A stretch of DNA of 64,000 nt from Flavobacterium ammoniigenes (GCF_020886055.1 NZ_AP025184.1:310001-374000); one strand, 5' to 3'. Positions 10,801 through 19,492 are shown, counted from the stretch's first letter. Numbers and translations: made by a program. The notes: generated by a model not told the origin, from the letters alone.

Positions 10801-10889
10801 ACGAATTCGTTATTTTTAAGCGCCTCAACAATAGAACTATTTCCGTCTAGTTCCTCAACACTTTTCCAGTATTTTTTGTTTGATGACAT
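7836..10889 (-). CDS. actB: Alternative complex III iron-sulfur subunit ActB (Tat-exported)
   Basis: Large periplasmic subunit of 1017 residues that combines a molybdopterin-oxidoreductase-like domain with a four-cluster ferredoxin domain. A twin-arginine motif (TTRRDFLKYVGFS, about residue 50) precedes a hydrophobic stretch ending at AACEG, indicating Tat export. The middle looks like a molybdopterin domain, but the family has lost the cofactor. The C-terminal part shows the cluster motifs CTGCGACVIACH, CQHCNHAPCETVCP, CVGTRYCANNCPY and the pair CSMC with ACSNACATGA. It carries electrons from ActC quinol to the haems of ActA. It lies 29 bp after actA. Confidence 0.95.
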   Translation of the reverse strand: MSSNKKYWKSVEELDGNSSIVEALKNNEFVEEIPTDEFLGNSDSLSSSTTRRDFLKYVGFSTAAATLAACEGPVHKSIPYVLQPEQIIPGVADYYATTVFDGFDFANLLVKTREGRPIKIDNNAIAGAKFSANARVHASILSLYDSMRLKEPKIAGANASWSDVNAKIASSIVEAKAKGGQVVVLTNTLASPSTEKLIGEFIAKNPNAKHVVYDAVSSSEALDAFETVYGERALVDYDFAKASLIVSVGADILGDWQGGGYGAGYAQGRIPNNGKMSRHFQLEANMTLSGAAADKRLPMSTANQKQALVHIYNVVTGSSVAVNLEDQYKSEVTKAAQQLKAAGSKGVLVSGIQDKNAQLLVLAINQKLASEAFTTSGTRQIRKGSNEKVAQLINEMKAGSVHTLIMSGVNPVYTLADSASFVEGLKKVTTSVAFSLKEDETASVATIAAPVPHYLESWNDLSLTKGTYSLTQPTIRPLFNTKQFQDVLLSLNGNAGTYYDYIKGTAATIIAGSSWNKVLHDGVFVGAIPTASAGSADYAAAASALSKSKAAEAFELVLYTKTGLGDGQQANNPWLQEFPDPITRVSWDNYVTVSNADAKKLGLTNEIVANGGLNGSYATITTTEGTKLENVPVIVQPGQAVGTVGLALGYGRKAALKEEMSVGINAYALYKGFNNVQSVSIAKADGEHEFACVQGQKTLMGRGDIIKETTLEIFNTKDAKEWNEVPMVSLDHKEVESTKVDLWDSFDRSIGHHFNLSIDLNACTGCGACVIACHAENNVPVVGKAEVRRSRDMHWLRIDRYYSSESTFEGDNERKENIAGLSSSLSTFNEMEKAGDNPQVAFQPVMCQHCNHAPCETVCPVAATSHGRQGQNNMAYNRCVGTRYCANNCPYKVRRFNWFLYSQNSEFDYHMNDDLGRMVLNPDVNVRSRGVMEKCSMCLQMTQATILKAKKEGRAIKDGEFQTACSNACATGAMVFGDVNDAEAKVTKLAADDRMYHLLEHVGTKPNVIYHVKVRNT

Positions 10890-10918
10890 ATATAAATATT
10901 AAAAACTTAATAATTTGA

Positions 10919-12256
10919 TTAATAGTGACATTTACCACATTCTAAACCTCCCATTTGAGCAGCAGTCAATTTGTCTACGCCATATTTTTTAGAAAGTTGT
11001 TCGTGGATTTTAGTGTAATATTCATTACCCTCCATTTTAACATCGGTCTTACGGTGACAATCAATACACCATCCCATAGTTAAAGGAGCAAACTGTTTTT
11101 GAATTTCATATTCCTCCACAGGACCGTGACAAGTTTGACATTCCACACCAGCAACAGTTACGTGTTGTGAGTGATTGAAGTATACAAAGTCAGGTAAATT
11201 GTGAATACGAACCCATTTAACAGGTTGTGTTTTTCCAGTATACGATTGAGTTGTTTTATCCCAACCCACAGCAGTGTATAATTTTTGGATTTGCTCATCA
11301 TAAAAAGCTTTGCTGTACTCTGGAGTAGCAGTGGTTTCAGCAACCTCAGCAATGTTTTTATGACAGTTCATACAAACATTTAATGATGGAATACCAGCAT
11401 TTTTACTAACTCTAGCTGCAGAGTGACAGTATTTACAATTGATTTCATTATCTCCAGCATGAATTCTGTGAGAATAATGAATAGGTTGAATTGGAGAATA
11501 TTCTTGATCAACACCTACTTGCATTAAGAAACCATACACTAAATAAGCACCAGACAACAATAAGAATATTGCTGTTACCAATACTAAAAATTGATTCTTA
11601 ACAAATGCTTTCCATATAGGAGTAGTTGGTTGTTTAGGAGCTACTTCAATATTGTTAGCTTTAGCCACTTTACGTAATACGTTGTTTACTAAAAACAACA
11701 TTACTACTAACATCGCCATCACCAATGCCAAGGCTCCTAAAATAATAGTATTGGTTATTCCACCTTCAGCTTGCGGTGCAGCTCCCTCAGTTCCAGGAAC
11801 AGCGGCAGCAGTAGCAGCAGGCGCTTCTTCTTTTGGAGTAGAAGTATATGCAATTATATTATCAATGTCTGCTTCTGATAATTGTGGAAAAGCAGTCATC
11901 ACTGCTTTATTATTTTCTTCAAAAACTTTTACAGCAGCTGCGTCTCCAGATTTAATTAAATCAGAACTGTTGTGAACCCACTTGTAGATCCACGACATCT
12001 CATATTTAGCAGCTATCCCTCTTAAAGCAGGACCAGTAGCTTTGGCATCTAGTTTGTGACATGCCGCACAATTTGCATTGAAAAGCTCTTTTCCAACTAC
12101 AGGATCGCCTCCAGTTGTAGCAGTCGGAGCGGCTGCAGCTGCATCAGCCGCAGGAGCAGCTTCTTGAGCAAATGAAGTTAAAGAGAAAGTTAGCATTAAT
12201 GCTAAGCAGAAATATAATTTCCTTACGATCGAATTATGGTTACCCATCTTTTTCAT
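10919..12256 (-). CDS. actA: Alternative complex III multihaem cytochrome ActA with fused N-terminal mono-haem domain
   Basis: First gene of the respiratory operon, 445 residues. Six haem c sites are visible. One is CAACH (about 63-67) in an N-terminal class I cytochrome domain after a signal peptide and Ala-rich linker. The other five (CKYCH, CMNCH, CQTCH, CIDCH and CGKCH) are in the C-terminal pentahaem ActA domain. Two membrane helices (about 168-190 and 222-244) separate the two parts. ActA alone normally has five haems, so this is a cytochrome c-ActA fusion. Start choice: ATG at 12256, with a second ATG three codons later at 12247 equally possible. Confidence 0.93.
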   Translation of the reverse strand: MKKMGNHNSIVRKLYFCLALMLTFSLTSFAQEAAPAADAAAAAPTATTGGDPVVGKELFNANCAACHKLDAKATGPALRGIAAKYEMSWIYKWVHNSSDLIKSGDAAAVKVFEENNKAVMTAFPQLSEADIDNIIAYTSTPKEEAPAATAAAVPGTEGAAPQAEGGITNTIILGALALVMAMLVVMLFLVNNVLRKVAKANNIEVAPKQPTTPIWKAFVKNQFLVLVTAIFLLLSGAYLVYGFLMQVGVDQEYSPIQPIHYSHRIHAGDNEINCKYCHSAARVSKNAGIPSLNVCMNCHKNIAEVAETTATPEYSKAFYDEQIQKLYTAVGWDKTTQSYTGKTQPVKWVRIHNLPDFVYFNHSQHVTVAGVECQTCHGPVEEYEIQKQFAPLTMGWCIDCHRKTDVKMEGNEYYTKIHEQLSKKYGVDKLTAAQMGGLECGKCHY

Positions 12257-12344
12257 ATAGTATAATGATTATCTACTAAAATTAGTTTTGCTTTTGCTCC
12301 AAACATTGTTTAGAAAAAACAAATACATTCTTTTAAAACTTGCA

Positions 12345-12374
12345 CAAAAATACGACTTAAGAACTATTCTCAAA
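12345..12374 (-). promoter_or_regulatory. Promoter of the act-cta operon
   Basis: On the minus strand TTTG (12374-12371), 18 bases, then TATTTTTG (12352-12345). This fits the Bacteroidetes -33/-7 consensus. It predicts a leader of about 80 bases before actA. Confidence 0.7.
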
Positions 12375-12426
12375 ACCTTAAAATAGTCTTAAATTCAATT
12401 TATATTAATTCTAAATAATATTTACC

Positions 12427-12457
12427 TTTAGTATTCTCTTTGTAAATATTACTTTTG
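12427..12457 (+). promoter_or_regulatory. Promoter of the SPOR-domain gene
   Basis: TTTA (12427-12430), 19 bases, then TACTTTTG (12450-12457). The -7 box overlaps a possible upstream TTG start at 12455, which favours the ATG at 12476 as the real start. Confidence 0.6.
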
Positions 12458-12475
12458 TATAAAAACGATCACATT

Positions 12476-12865
12476 ATGAGAATTTTAACACTTTGCCATT
12501 GGGTTTTACTACCCATTCTGGTTGCTTTACCAACTAGTTCTGTATTAGGCCAAAACGTCAAAAATAGTCCTAAAAACGAGTCAAAATTCGAACAATTACT
12601 CGCCGAAAAACGAAAATTAAATAACGTTATAACTTCAAACGACAGATATAAAATTCAGATTTTTAGTGGCGAAAATGAAAAAGCAAAAAAAACAATATTG
12701 CAATTCAAACAAGAATTTAACGACATAGAAGCTACTATAGTTTTCAATACCCCAAATTATAGAGTATGGGTTGGTAATTTCAAAACCCGAATGGAAGCCG
12801 AAAGATATTTTACAGAGATCAAAAAGAAATACAAAAACCTACTTTTAATAAAACCTACAAAATAA
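12476..12865 (+). CDS. Exported SPOR-domain protein
   Basis: A 129-residue protein with a signal peptide (hydrophobic core then SSVLGQ), a short charged linker, and a C-terminal SPOR domain of about 75 residues (KIQIFSGENEKAKK to the end). SPOR domains bind denuded septal peptidoglycan in many bacteria, so a cell-envelope role is likely. ATG at 12476 is chosen because the frame upstream runs into the -7 box. It stands alone between the divergent act operon and the convergent infB. Confidence 0.85.
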   Translation: MRILTLCHWVLLPILVALPTSSVLGQNVKNSPKNESKFEQLLAEKRKLNNVITSNDRYKIQIFSGENEKAKKTILQFKQEFNDIEATIVFNTPNYRVWVGNFKTRMEAERYFTEIKKKYKNLLLIKPTK

Positions 12866-12880
12866 AGTACACAACAAGTC

Positions 12881-12915
12881 AAAAAAAAATCCCGAATAAA
12901 TCGGGATTTTTTTTT
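12881..12915. terminator. Bidirectional terminator between the SPOR gene and infB
   Basis: A stem of AAATCCCGA paired with TCGGGATTT, extended by A and T runs on both sides, with a 5-base loop. It serves two convergent genes. Confidence 0.88.
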
Positions 12916-12920
12916 GAATT

Positions 12921-15698
12921 TTATTTCAATTTCTTTTTGATAGCTACTTCATGGTAAGCCTCAATAACATCTCTTTCTTCGATATCATTGTATCCTTTGA
13001 TTTGAATACCACAATCGTATCCTTTAGTCACTTCTTTCACATCGTCTTTGAAACGTTTTAAAGCAACTAATTCGCCATCAAATACAACAACTCCTTCTCT
13101 AACTACACGAACCTTAGCGTTTCTTGTAATTTTACCATCCATCACCATACATCCTGCAATAGATCCAACTTTAGAGATTTTAAATATCTCTCTGATTTCA
13201 GCTGTACCCAATACTTCTTCTTTCATTTCTGGCGCTAACATTCCTTCCATAGCATCTTTCAAGTCATCAATAGCTGCATAGATAATAGAGTAATAGCGGA
13301 TATCAATTTCTTCTTTATCAGCTAACTGTCTTGCATTTCCTGCAGGGCGAACATTAAATCCGATAATAATTGCATCAGAAGCAGAAGCTAACATAACGTC
13401 AGTCTCCGTGATTGCACCCACTCCTTTGTGGATAATATTAATTTGAACTTCTTCCGTAGATAGTTTAGAGAACGAATCAGACAATGCCTCAACAGAACCG
13501 TCAACATCTCCTTTAAGAATTACGTTCAATTCTTTAAATTGACCTAGTGCGATTCGTCGTCCAATTTCATCCAATGTAATATGTCGTTGCGTTCTTACTG
13601 ATTGCTCGCGCATCAATTGAGAACGTTTTGAAGCAATTTGTTTGGCTTCTTTTTCATCTTCAAAAATATTGAATTTATCACCCGCTGTAGCTGCTCCATC
13701 CAAACCTAAAACAGATACTGGAGTTGAAGGTCCTGCTTCGATTACTACATGACCGCGTTCATCATGCATGGCTTTAATTTTACCATGATGTTTACCTGCC
13801 AACATATAATCTCCAATTCTCAATGTTCCGTGTTGAACTAATAAAGTAGAAACATATCCTTTACCTTTATCCAAGAAGGCTTCTACAACAGTCCCTTGAG
13901 CTGCTTTATTTGGATTTGATTTTAAATCTAAAATTTCAGCTTCAAGCAATACCTTTTCAAGTAATTCTTTGACACCTAATCCAGTTTTTGCAGAAATATC
14001 ATGGGATTGAATTTTACCACCCCAATCTTCAACTAATAAATTCATACCAGCTAATCTTTCTTTAATCTTATCTGGATTAGCATTTGGCTTATCTACTTTA
14101 TTGATTGCGAAAATAATTGGAACACCCGCCGCTTGAGCGTGACTAATAGCCTCTTTTGTTTGTGGCATAATGTCGTCATCGGCAGCAATTACAATAATAG
14201 CGATATCGGTAACTTGAGCTCCACGAGCACGCATTGCCGTAAAGGCTTCGTGACCTGGTGTATCTAAAAAGGCAATTTTTTGTCCGTTATCTAAGGTTAC
14301 ACCATAAGCACCAATGTGCTGTGTGATTCCTCCAGACTCTCCTGCTATAACATTTTCTTTACGAATGTAATCCAATAAAGAGGTTTTACCGTGATCTACG
14401 TGTCCCATTACCGTTACAATTGGCGCTCTGAACATTAAATCTTCTTCTTTATCTTCAACAACTTGTATTGCTTCTTCAATATCTACAGTTATGAATTCTA
14501 CTTCGTAACCAAATTCATCCGCAACAATAGTTAATGTTTCAGCATCCAAACGCTGATTCATCGTAACCATAATTCCTAGTGACATACAGGTACCAATTAC
14601 TTTAGTAATAGGCACATCCATCATAATAGCGATTTCACCAACAGTAACAAATTCAGTAACTTTAATTGTTTTACTTCCTTCGTCTAATGCTCTTTGTTCT
14701 TCATCTGATTTTTGACGGTGTGTATCTCTTTTATCTCTTCTGTATTTGGCAGCTTTAGATTTACCCCCTTTACCTTGAAGTTTTTCAAGAGTCTCACGAA
14801 TTTGATTTTTAACTTCTTCTTCCGTAGGTTCTACTTTTGCAACAATAGCAGGTCTATTTCCTTTTACAAAACCAGGTTTAGCGCTTCTATTTGCATTGTA
14901 ACCCCCTCCAGCATTAGGAGTTATTTTATTTGGATTTGGAGCTCCTGGCTCACCTGGAGTAGATGGCTTGGCTACAATTCTTTTTCTTTTATTTTTTCCA
15001 GCATTAGCTCCAGCTCCTATTGCACCCGGTGCACCTGGTTTATTAGGAGTTATTTTTGGATCTTCTTTTTTCTTTTTAGGTTTATTGAACTGAGACAAAT
15101 CAATAGTTTGACCTGTCAATGTTGCGCCTGATAATTTCTGATATTGAGTAGTAATCGTTTCGTCTATTGGAGCATCGTCTGAATTACCTTCGGTGGTTGC
15201 CTCCGGAGCGACTACTTTTTTCTCCTGTTTAGGAGCCACCTCAACAACAGGTTTTACTTCTTTTTTGTCTGAAACTGGTTTTTCCGAAGGAGTATCTTGA
15301 GGAACGCTTTGGGTTTTACCTTCTGTAGGAGCAGCTTTTTTTGGATTGAGTTCAATTTTTCCAACTTGAATCGGACCTGTCACTACTGCTTTCGCTTTAA
15401 TAACTTCTTGGCGTTCTTCTTCTTGTTTGCGTTTTTCCTCAATTTCAAGCTCACGTTGGATACGTAATGCTTCTTTTTCTTTTCTTTTCTCTTCTCCTAC
15501 TTCTTTAGAAGCCTCTTTATTCCCCTTATCGCCCGCAAATTGACTTTGTAGGATACCAAACTCACGTTCAGAAATTTTAGCATTTGGATTTGCATCAATA
15601 GCAATTCCTTTATCCTTAAGATAATCTACTGCTCTTTCTAACGAAATGTTTAATTCCCTTAAAACCTTGTTAATTCTTATTACTCTCTCTTCAGACAT
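12921..15698 (-). CDS. infB: Translation initiation factor IF-2
   Basis: GTPase that brings initiator tRNA to the ribosome. The 925 residues begin with an IF2_N domain (RVIRINKVLRELNISLERAV), followed by a long Lys/Glu/Pro/Gly-rich linker (about 60-310), a second N-domain, the G domain (GHVDHGKTSLLD and NKVDKP), and the C-terminal beta-barrel and fMet-tRNA-binding domains. Length is normal for Bacteroidetes. It is the last gene of rimP-nusA-infB, with a 74-bp gap after nusA. Confidence 0.98.
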   Translation of the reverse strand: MSEERVIRINKVLRELNISLERAVDYLKDKGIAIDANPNAKISEREFGILQSQFAGDKGNKEASKEVGEEKRKEKEALRIQRELEIEEKRKQEEERQEVIKAKAVVTGPIQVGKIELNPKKAAPTEGKTQSVPQDTPSEKPVSDKKEVKPVVEVAPKQEKKVVAPEATTEGNSDDAPIDETITTQYQKLSGATLTGQTIDLSQFNKPKKKKEDPKITPNKPGAPGAIGAGANAGKNKRKRIVAKPSTPGEPGAPNPNKITPNAGGGYNANRSAKPGFVKGNRPAIVAKVEPTEEEVKNQIRETLEKLQGKGGKSKAAKYRRDKRDTHRQKSDEEQRALDEGSKTIKVTEFVTVGEIAIMMDVPITKVIGTCMSLGIMVTMNQRLDAETLTIVADEFGYEVEFITVDIEEAIQVVEDKEEDLMFRAPIVTVMGHVDHGKTSLLDYIRKENVIAGESGGITQHIGAYGVTLDNGQKIAFLDTPGHEAFTAMRARGAQVTDIAIIVIAADDDIMPQTKEAISHAQAAGVPIIFAINKVDKPNANPDKIKERLAGMNLLVEDWGGKIQSHDISAKTGLGVKELLEKVLLEAEILDLKSNPNKAAQGTVVEAFLDKGKGYVSTLLVQHGTLRIGDYMLAGKHHGKIKAMHDERGHVVIEAGPSTPVSVLGLDGAATAGDKFNIFEDEKEAKQIASKRSQLMREQSVRTQRHITLDEIGRRIALGQFKELNVILKGDVDGSVEALSDSFSKLSTEEVQINIIHKGVGAITETDVMLASASDAIIIGFNVRPAGNARQLADKEEIDIRYYSIIYAAIDDLKDAMEGMLAPEMKEEVLGTAEIREIFKISKVGSIAGCMVMDGKITRNAKVRVVREGVVVFDGELVALKRFKDDVKEVTKGYDCGIQIKGYNDIEERDVIEAYHEVAIKKKLK

Positions 15699-15772
15699 AA
15701 AACCTTTTTATTATTATCTTTTTATTGTATTTCTTAATTTATAAAAATTAAGATGCGTATTCCAGAATTAGA

Positions 15773-17020
15773 TTAATTATCAAATTCTTCTTTTAGTATT
15801 TTGATCACATCTAGAATTGTTTCCTCTTCCAAATCGGTTCTTCTAACTAAATCTCCTACTTCCTGTTTTAAAATACTTCTAGCTGTATCCAACCCAATTT
15901 TAGCAAATTCGTCGATTATCCATTCTTCAATTTCATCAGAGAATTCAGTTAATTCAATATCATCTTCTTCTCCACTAGCAACATCTCCTTCACGAATTAC
16001 ATCTAATTCATATCCAGTCAATAAACCGGCTAATTTAATGTTATGACCTCCTCTACCGATTGCTTTAGAAACCTCTTCTAGTTTCAAGAACACTTCAGCT
16101 CTTTTGGTTTCTTCGTTAATTTTAATCGAAGATACTTTAGCTGGGCTTAAAGCACGAGTGATATACAATTGATTATTGGTTGTGTAATTAATTACGTCAA
16201 TATTTTCATTTCCTAATTCACGAACAATTCCGTGAATACGTGATCCTTTCATTCCCACACAAGCTCCCACAGGATCAATTCTATCATCATAAGAATCTAC
16301 GGCTACTTTTGCTTTTTCGCCAGGAATTCTCACTACATTTTTAACCATAATTAAACCGTCAAAAACTTCAGGAATTTCTTGTTCAAATAACTTCTCTAAA
16401 AACACATCTGATGTTCTAGACATTACGATCTGAGGCTTATTGCCTTTCAATTCTACACTTTCGATAATTCCACGAACATTATCTCCTTTGCGGAAAAAGT
16501 CAGAAGGAATTTGTTTTTCTTTAGGCAAAACAATTTCATTTCCTTCATCATCAACCAAAATTACAACTCTTGGTCTAACGTGGTGTACCTCGGCAGTATA
16601 AATTTCACCGATAATATCTTTAAATTGTTTGTACAAATTAGTATTATCGTGTTCGTGTATTTTTGAAATTAAATTTTGGCGTAAAGCTAAAATAGCTCTT
16701 CTTCCTAAATCAATTAATTTTACTTCTTCAGAAACCTCTTCGCCAATTTCGAAATCGGCTTCAATTTTTCTTGCTTCAGTAAGTGTTATTTCTTCGTTTT
16801 CTAAATCCAAATCTTCGTCGGCAACGATCACTCGTCGTCTCCAAATCTCCATATCTCCTTTATCAGGATTGATAATGATATCGAAATTATCATCTGAACC
16901 GTATTTTTTCTTTAATGCATTTCTAAATACATCTTCTAAAATTGCCATAAGCGTTACACGATCAATAAGTTTATCATCTTTAAACTCTGAAAATGAATCG
17001 ATTAATGCTAAATTTTCCAT
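15773..17020 (-). CDS. nusA: Transcription termination/antitermination factor NusA
   Basis: RNA polymerase-associated factor acting in pausing, termination and antitermination. The 415 residues contain the N-terminal polymerase-binding domain (starting MENLALIDSFSEFKDDK), an S1 domain, and two KH domains (PVGACVGMKGSRIHGIVRELG and GRGGHNIKLAGLLTG). It lacks the acidic C-terminal repeats of the E. coli protein, as is usual outside gammaproteobacteria. It lies 13 bp after rimP. Confidence 0.97.
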   Translation of the reverse strand: MENLALIDSFSEFKDDKLIDRVTLMAILEDVFRNALKKKYGSDDNFDIIINPDKGDMEIWRRRVIVADEDLDLENEEITLTEARKIEADFEIGEEVSEEVKLIDLGRRAILALRQNLISKIHEHDNTNLYKQFKDIIGEIYTAEVHHVRPRVVILVDDEGNEIVLPKEKQIPSDFFRKGDNVRGIIESVELKGNKPQIVMSRTSDVFLEKLFEQEIPEVFDGLIMVKNVVRIPGEKAKVAVDSYDDRIDPVGACVGMKGSRIHGIVRELGNENIDVINYTTNNQLYITRALSPAKVSSIKINEETKRAEVFLKLEEVSKAIGRGGHNIKLAGLLTGYELDVIREGDVASGEEDDIELTEFSDEIEEWIIDEFAKIGLDTARSILKQEVGDLVRRTDLEEETILDVIKILKEEFDN

Positions 17021-17033
17021 GCGAAATCTTTAT

Positions 17034-17498
17034 TTAAAATGTTACTGTAACAATTGCTTCTTTAATATCTGAGTAAGGAAGTTCCAACGTTTTTTGAACG
17101 GTCTCTTTTCCTTTTCCAATTTTCTTTGGTTCTCTTGCTTGCCAAGACAAAACTACAAAATCATCATTAGCTTCTACTAATTCTGCTTCAATATTTTCTG
17201 TTGATGTCTTCACTATCAGCGTTCTACCAACATTTTTTTTGTATTGTCTTACCATTTTTAATGGCGAACCCACTCCTACCGAGGCTACTTCTAGTGAATA
17301 ATCTTGTTCTTCTCTGTCTAAATTACCTTCGATTGATCGACTAACATCGATACAATCTTGCAATGCAACCCCATTGTCTCCGTCAATATTGACAATCACT
17401 TTGAAAGCATCTGTAATCGTTAAGTCAATTAAAAAAAGACTTGGTTTTTCAGAAAGACATTCTTCTACTAGCGTATTTACTTTTTCTTTGAACGTCAT
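17034..17498 (-). CDS. rimP: Ribosome maturation factor RimP
   Basis: Needed for maturation of the 30S subunit. From the ATG at 17498 (MTFKEKVN) it is 154 residues, matching the family. An in-frame ATG at 17534 would add 12 residues but lies at the base of a strong leader hairpin, so I prefer the internal start. Motifs include [21 protein letters not shown] and a C-terminal Sm-like domain ([19 protein letters not shown]). First gene of rimP-nusA-infB. Confidence 0.92.
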   Translation of the reverse strand: MTFKEKVNTLVEECLSEKPSLFLIDLTITDAFKVIVNIDGDNGVALQDCIDVSRSIEGNLDREEQDYSLEVASVGVGSPLKMVRQYKKNVGRTLIVKTSTENIEAELVEANDDFVVLSWQAREPKKIGKGKETVQKTLELPYSDIKEAIVTVTF

Positions 17499-17511
17499 AG
17501 TTGTATAAAAA

Positions 17512-17532
17512 GAGGGGACGATTAGTCCCCTC
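17512..17532 (-). promoter_or_regulatory. GC-rich hairpin in the rimP leader
   Basis: GAGGGGAC and GTCCCCTC form a perfect 8-bp stem with a 5-base loop, 13 bases before the rimP ATG. There is no T-run after it, so it is not a terminator. It may be an mRNA-stabilising or regulatory structure. Confidence 0.6.
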
Positions 17533-17560
17533 ATTATCTAGATTTTAATAAATAACGATG

Positions 17561-17589
17561 CAAATATAGTGTTTTTTTTAATATTTAAA
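17561..17589 (-). promoter_or_regulatory. Promoter of rimP-nusA-infB
   Basis: On the minus strand TTTA (17589-17586), 17 bases, then TATATTTG (17568-17561). It predicts transcription starting around 17555, upstream of the leader hairpin. Confidence 0.6.
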
Positions 17590-17687
17590 ATAATCCTAAT
17601 AGATTTAAAAATTGATCTCTATATTATGAATTAGAATTTCAGTAATTAGTAGTTCCTAAAAGGAATACCCAAAACCTATTAAAAACA

Positions 17688-17722
17688 AAAAAGTTTTACG
17701 AAATGAATCATAAAACTTTTTA
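17688..17722 (-). terminator. Terminator after the thioredoxin-like gene
   Basis: AAAAGTTTTA pairs with TAAAACTTTT across a 12-base loop, with flanking A and T runs. It lies 20 bp past the stop of the gene ending at 17742. Confidence 0.6.
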
Positions 17723-17741
17723 TTGTGACTATATTATATTG

Positions 17742-18038
17742 TTACAGTTGTTCTTGTACCAAGTTAATAATTGCGTTTGCATCTAGCTCTCCAGCTTGTC
17801 GCCAAACCATCTGGCCTTCTTTGTAAATCATTAGAGTTGGCAATCCTTTTATTCGAAGCGCCTCGGCTAGCTCTTGATTTTTATCAACATCTATTTTAAT
17901 CACTTTGGCTTTATCACCAAGTGCGGCCGCAACATCGCGTATAACTGGATGCATTGATACCGAAGACTCATTCCAATCAGTGTAAAAATCAATTAACACT
18001 GGAATTTGTGCGTTTATAAGTTCTCCAAATTTTGACAT
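17742..18038 (-). CDS. Thioredoxin-fold protein without the redox CXXC
   Basis: The 98-residue protein follows thioredoxin from end to end: VLIDFYTDW, IDVDKNQELAEALRIKG, then the cis-proline segment GLPTLMIYKEGQ (P67). At the active site, where thioredoxin has WCGPC, it reads WNESS (residues 22-26), and there is no cysteine anywhere. It therefore cannot be a disulfide reductase and may bind partners or act as a chaperone-like scaffold. A -7 box TACATTTG on the minus strand at 18098-18091 could be its promoter. Confidence 0.85.
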   Translation of the reverse strand: MSKFGELINAQIPVLIDFYTDWNESSVSMHPVIRDVAAALGDKAKVIKIDVDKNQELAEALRIKGLPTLMIYKEGQMVWRQAGELDANAIINLVQEQL

Positions 18039-18112
18039 AAAACCAAAAATTTAATTTTTATAATCTGCTTTAAAAGAGATAAATATTTTACAAATGTAGT
18101 ATTTTTAGTTAA

Positions 18113-19348
18113 TTACACTAATTTATTGCCTTTTTTTAGCTCTATTACTGTAATTTCTGGCATAATTCCTACTCTTCCTGAGTACGCATGGAATCCAAAT
18201 CCACGGTTTACATAAACATATTTCCCTTTATTTTCATACAAACCTGCCCATTGCTTATACACATACTGTACCAAACTCCATTTAAAGTAACCTGGAATTT
18301 CAATACCAAACTGCATTCCATGCGTATGGCCTGATAATGTTAAATGAAAATTTTTCTGGTGGTGTTGCACTATATAATCCCAATGACTTGGATCGTGGCT
18401 CATCAATATTTTAAAATCCTTTGATGTTAATCCTTCAGAAGCTTTGTCGATATCTCCTAATTTTTTGAAATTGTGCCCCCAATTTTCAACACCTACTAAT
18501 GCAAGTTTTTGACCTCCTTTTTCAATAAATGTGTGCTCGTTCAAAAGCAATTTGAAATCAATTTGACCGTATAAATTTTTGATCGCTTGAAAATTAGCTT
18601 CTTTTTCTTTTTCAGAAGGCCAGGTCACGTATTCCCCATAGTCATGATTTCCAAGAACAGAATACTTTCCATATTTATGTTCCTTAATTCTATTAAAAGT
18701 ACTAATCCACGGAATCATTTCCTTAGCATGCGTATTCACGATGTCTCCTGTAAATAAAATCATATCGGAATTCTGAGCATTAACCAAGTCTATTGCATAA
18801 TTGATTTTTTCCGGATTATCAAAACTACCGCTATGCACATCCGAAATTTGAGTAATTGTAAAACCATCGAACTCCTCCGGTAAGTCTGGAAAATAAATTT
18901 GCTGTTTAATTACTTTAAAATTGTATTTCCCTTCCAAAATACCATATAGTAAAGATAAAAAAGGAATTGCGGCCAACCCCATTCCTAACTGGCTTACAAA
19001 TTTTCTTCGAGAAGCAAAAAAAGGTTGGTCCCGCTCTTTCTTAGCTAAAAAAGTAACCGATCCTATTCCGATTCTAAATACATCTTCGGTTACCATCACA
19101 ATTGCCAACACAATTTTAGGCAAATAGACCATTAATACAAGCCCTAATACAAACATCGTTTGTTGCGTTTGACCTTTGGAACGATCAAATTGAGAGATCG
19201 TATACAAAAAGTAAACCGCAAACAATAAGGAAATGGCTTGGTACAACACCAATATTTTTTTTCGTTGTATCAATGTTCGAAAAGCTTGAAAAGAAAACCA
19301 TTCTATAGCCGCCCAAATAAGAAAAAAGAGTAGTAAAACAACATTCAT
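18113..19348 (-). CDS. Membrane-anchored calcineurin-like metallophosphoesterase (YkuE/YaeI-like)
   Basis: A 411-residue protein with about four N-terminal membrane helices (within 1-140) and a C-terminal metallophosphoesterase domain. Metal-binding motifs in order are ISDVHSG, LFTGDIVN, VLGNHDYGE, MSHDPSHWD and SGHTHGMQFG. All metal ligands are present, so it should be an active phosphodiesterase or phosphatase. The substrate cannot be told from sequence. Relatives of this architecture act on lipid head groups or cell-wall intermediates. It stands alone, divergent from polA. Confidence 0.88.
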   Translation of the reverse strand: MNVVLLLFFLIWAAIEWFSFQAFRTLIQRKKILVLYQAISLLFAVYFLYTISQFDRSKGQTQQTMFVLGLVLMVYLPKIVLAIVMVTEDVFRIGIGSVTFLAKKERDQPFFASRRKFVSQLGMGLAAIPFLSLLYGILEGKYNFKVIKQQIYFPDLPEEFDGFTITQISDVHSGSFDNPEKINYAIDLVNAQNSDMILFTGDIVNTHAKEMIPWISTFNRIKEHKYGKYSVLGNHDYGEYVTWPSEKEKEANFQAIKNLYGQIDFKLLLNEHTFIEKGGQKLALVGVENWGHNFKKLGDIDKASEGLTSKDFKILMSHDPSHWDYIVQHHQKNFHLTLSGHTHGMQFGIEIPGYFKWSLVQYVYKQWAGLYENKGKYVYVNRGFGFHAYSGRVGIMPEITVIELKKGNKLV

Positions 19349-19492
19349 TTATAATGCACTAAATTATTTCGGGAACAAAATAACAACTTAATTACTCACA
19401 ACAGGATTTAATTAATTAAAATTTAACTCTTCAAGAAAAATTTCATTGGGTTTCCTTATTTTTACAGATTCAAAATTTAGAACAAAATACCA

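Noticed and set aside
14712-15131. Open frame on the plus strand opposite infB.
   Set aside because: It mirrors the low-complexity Lys/Glu/Pro linker of IF-2, has no promoter, and encodes an improbable Phe/Ser-rich sequence.
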